A DNA stretch of 6,795 nt, taken from the NCBI GenBank assembly GCA_018818235.1, contig JAHISE010000063.1, positions 1-6,795 of the forward strand, read 5' to 3'. The notes under the pieces are model-generated. The model was not told where the DNA came from and did not search any database. It was given only the letters and a program-made list of their open reading frames with translations. Source of the stretch: Patescibacteria group bacterium. Its GTDB lineage: Bacteria; Patescibacteriota; Gracilibacteria; Peribacterales; Peribacteraceae. Position numbers and translations under genes: made by a program. The stretch's first letter is position 1, and the number at the start of each line of letters is the position of its first letter. This document shows positions 5,328-6,795 of the stretch, one piece after another.

Positions 5328-6553
5328 TGGCTAAAAGTAAATTCAGAGATTTTATTGAGTTTTTTATTCTGTTTTTAGCACTTTATCTATTGGTGCAGTT
5401 CGCACTTAACCGATTCTTTCCGAGTAAATTTGGCGACGAAACTCAGCAAAAAGGAGTGGTTTTAAGTATGCAGGATGCAACACTTAAATCGGATCATCAT
5501 CCCATTGCATATATAAAAAATAACACGGAGGAAGCTTTGGTATTGGAGGACAGATGCCCACAGCCTCCGTTTAAGGTCAGTAAGTTGGGGGATGGGGGTT
5601 ATGAAGAATTGATTGCGGAGGAAATTGCAACGCCGTGCGAATCTTTTGGTGAAGTTGCAGCGGGTCAGAGAATGAAGATCGACTTGGGTCCATGGAAGTA
5701 TTCTTTATTTTCTGATATTTCCAGTTACAGGATTGAACTGATTGGAGCGGTTGATGAAGCAGGTGAGAGCATAAAGGCCGATTTTATATATCATGAGTCT
5801 GGACCTGTTACAAAAGCATTCAGAGCATTCATATCCAAACCACTTCTAAATCTTTTGATACTGATTACTTCATTTATGCCGGATTACAATCTTGGTATGG
5901 CGATTATCATTCTTACGATTATCGTCAAACTGATTTTGTTTATTCCAACTCAGCAAGGATTGCAGGGGCAGAAAAGAATGCAGGCTGTGCAGCCAAAAAT
6001 TGATGCACTTAAATCCAGGTACAAAGGAGACCCGCAACGTATGCAACAGGAGACTATGAAGATCTGGAAGGAGCACAATGTAAACCCTTTTCAGTCGTGT
6101 TTACCTATCCTGATCCAATTTCCGATTCTTATAGGACTCTTCTTTGTAATTCGCGATGGGTCTGTGCTCGAGCTTTCGCGTCATTTAATATATGAGCCAT
6201 ACATTGATTTATCATGGTCATTTGGAACACATTTTCTTGGCCTTAATTTGACTGAGCCTAGTAAGTTGCTTATGCCACCGCTACTCGTTGCTCTTCAGTT
6301 TTCGCAGATGAAGTTGAGCTTTGCAATTGCTAAAAAGAAGAAAGACAATAATACAGGCGCAGGTCTTCGACCTGCGGGAAAAAAGGAAAAGAGTCCGCAA
6401 GAGATGCAGCAGAAGATGATGCTTTATGGTCTTCCTCTTATGATCGGAGTGTTTGCATTGCAGTTCCCTGCAGCGGTTAGTTTGTATTGGGCGGTTTCGA
6501 CTGTGTTTGCAATAGGTCAACAAGTCGTCGTAAATAGGCGAGAGTTAAGATGA
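5327..6553 (+). CDS. yidC: Membrane protein insertase YidC
   Basis: YidC inserts and folds inner-membrane proteins, alone or with SecYEG. The 408-residue product has an N-terminal membrane anchor (about 9-28) and a small extracytoplasmic beta-rich domain (about 40-155) with two cysteines (C77, C104). The conserved insertase core follows: FRAFISKPLLNLLILITSF, a membrane helix about 188-207, the charged cytoplasmic hairpin KRMQAVQPKIDALKSRYKGD (216-235) with NVNPFQSCLPILIQFPI after it, and C-terminal helices about 313-335 and 365-395. The position of the conserved hydrophilic-groove arginine (TM after the periplasmic domain) appears to be Lys201 in TIIVKLILF; lysine is, as far as I recall, also found there in some bacteria. 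ATG 5327 is preferred over TTG 5324. The last loop (337-358) is basic and carries a palindrome-encoded stretch, GAGLRPA. Confidence 0.95.
   Translation: MAKSKFRDFIEFFILFLALYLLVQFALNRFFPSKFGDETQQKGVVLSMQDATLKSDHHPIAYIKNNTEEALVLEDRCPQPPFKVSKLGDGGYEELIAEEIATPCESFGEVAAGQRMKIDLGPWKYSLFSDISSYRIELIGAVDEAGESIKADFIYHESGPVTKAFRAFISKPLLNLLILITSFMPDYNLGMAIIILTIIVKLILFIPTQQGLQGQKRMQAVQPKIDALKSRYKGDPQRMQQETMKIWKEHNVNPFQSCLPILIQFPILIGLFFVIRDGSVLELSRHLIYEPYIDLSWSFGTHFLGLNLTEPSKLLMPPLLVALQFSQMKLSFAIAKKKKDNNTGAGLRPAGKKEKSPQEMQQKMMLYGLPLMIGVFALQFPAAVSLYWAVSTVFAIGQQVVVNRRELR
6358..6376. repeat. 19-bp hairpin palindrome inside yidC
   Basis: CGCAGGTC-TTC-GACCTGCG is a perfect 8-bp stem with a 3-base loop. It lies in frame and encodes residues 344-350 (GAGLRPA) of the YidC cytoplasmic loop before the last membrane helices. 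It is GC-rich in contrast to the A-rich sequence on both sides. This resembles, in principle, the in-frame palindromic elements known from Rickettsia. Confidence 0.75.
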
Positions 6554-6575
6554 TGTTTTGTTGAGTGTTAGGCTG

Positions 6576-6612
6576 TTTCGTTAACTCGTTTACTCGTTAT
6601 TCGTTTCTCGTT
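6576..6612. repeat. 7-8-nt CTCGTT repeat array after yidC
   Basis: Units TTTCGTT, AACTCGTT, TACTCGTT, ATTCGTT and TCTCGTT run head to tail; the reverse complement reads AACGAGTA-type units. A single copy of the same word (AACGAGTA, 4850-4857, opposite strand) sits in the gatC-rnpA spacer. The array begins 23 bases after the yidC stop. Confidence 0.8.
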
Positions 6613-6688
6613 TTGTAATTGGTCTGAGGAATTTGTTGACATTAGAAGTATGAAGTATACTAGTTTGACTTAATAATCTCAAATTTCA

Positions 6689-6718
6689 TTGACAGAAGTG
6701 ACTGTAACTCCGGATTAT
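6689..6718 (+). promoter_or_regulatory. Candidate promoter near right edge (TTGACA-18-GATTAT)
   Basis: A perfect TTGACA at 6689-6694 is followed after 18 bp by GATTAT (6713-6718, four of six matches). The predicted start point is near 6725, just before the open frame beginning about 6732. This repeats the promoter-abutting-start layout seen at 333-370. Confidence 0.35.
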
Positions 6719-6731
6719 ACCGCTCGATGTT

Positions 6732-6795
6732 TTGGAAAAAGGAAACCGTTACATCGAAGAATTCCTGGAACGTCTTGTGATACCGATTCTGCTTC
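6732..6795 (+). CDS. Possible start of a gene, truncated by the window edge
   Basis: A frame open from after a TAA at 6705-6707 to the window end reads, from a TTG at 6732, MEKGNRYIEEFLERLVIPIL. This looks like an amphipathic helix and not shadow sequence. No ATG or GTG lies between the stop and this point, so TTG is the most conventional start. The position after yidC is where jag/khpB (RNA-binding KH-R3H protein) is commonly found, and the helical opening would be compatible with that, but about 21 residues are too few to identify it. A short ATG frame at 6727 ends after 17 codons and is unlikely. Confidence 0.3.
   Translation, partial: MEKGNRYIEEFLERLVIPILL

Larger units (their letters stand above)
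6554..6731. other. Spacer downstream of yidC
   Basis: 178 bases with no ORF of note and no hairpin-plus-U-run terminator after yidC. It holds the CTCGTT array (6576-6612) and several TTGACA-like boxes (6636, 6665 as TTGACT, 6689). One of these forms a plausible promoter near the right edge. Confidence 0.5.

Noticed and set aside
6636..6661. Promoter TTGACA (6636) with TATACT (6656)
   Set aside because: Both boxes are good, but the 14-bp spacing is too short for a standard promoter. The 6689 pair is preferred.
1..6795. UGA recoding (as in Gracilibacteria/Absconditabacteria)
   Set aside because: TGA terminates gatC, rnpA and yidC at family-typical lengths, so standard stop use is apparent.

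Overview
The window looks like chromosomal DNA from a small-genome bacterium, most likely a Patescibacteria (CPR) member. This placement is an inference. It rests on the compact layout, seven genes with no Shine-Dalgarno-like sequence near any start, a short divergent RnpA, a YidC with a much reduced extracytoplasmic domain, and short tandem motifs packed into the spacers. TGA is a stop codon here (gatC, rnpA and yidC end with it), so no UGA recoding is apparent. Base composition is moderately AT-rich, except for the first ~235 bases, which are GC-rich.

Layout. Positions 1-161 are a dense block of tandem units, hairpins and two perfect 26-bp palindromes. The second palindrome runs into the 3' end (discriminator base plus encoded CCA) of a minus-strand tRNA-Asp(GUC) at 158-234. 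A divergent spacer follows, with a -10 box for the tRNA and a good promoter for the plus-strand gene at 370. That promoter ends so close to the ATG that the mRNA is probably leaderless. Two plus-strand genes follow: a 397-residue protein that reads as three consecutive ACT-like (beta-alpha-beta-beta-alpha-beta) modules with no catalytic domain, and a 164-residue helical protein of unknown role. After a 260-base spacer comes a third unknown plus-strand gene, whose end overlaps the convergent gatA by 20 bp.

The minus-strand pair gatC-gatA encodes two of the three subunits of the Asp/Glu-tRNA amidotransferase, which makes Asn-tRNA and Gln-tRNA by transamidation. gatB is not in the window. Diverging from gatC is rnpA-yidC: the protein subunit of RNase P and the membrane insertase, overlapping at TGATG. 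These normally sit in an rpmH-rnpA-yidD-yidC-jag cluster. Here rpmH is not upstream and yidD is absent, and a possible start of another gene (jag-like at best) lies at the right edge.

The most unusual content is repetitive. There is the palindrome block against the tRNA. Three separate intergenic arrays of 7-8-nt units lie between gatA and gatC, between gatC and rnpA (an inverted pair), and after yidC. A short perfect hairpin sits inside the yidC reading frame and encodes part of a cytoplasmic loop. The other items worth checking are a threonine at the expected cis-serine position of the GatA catalytic triad and the orphan triple-ACT protein.
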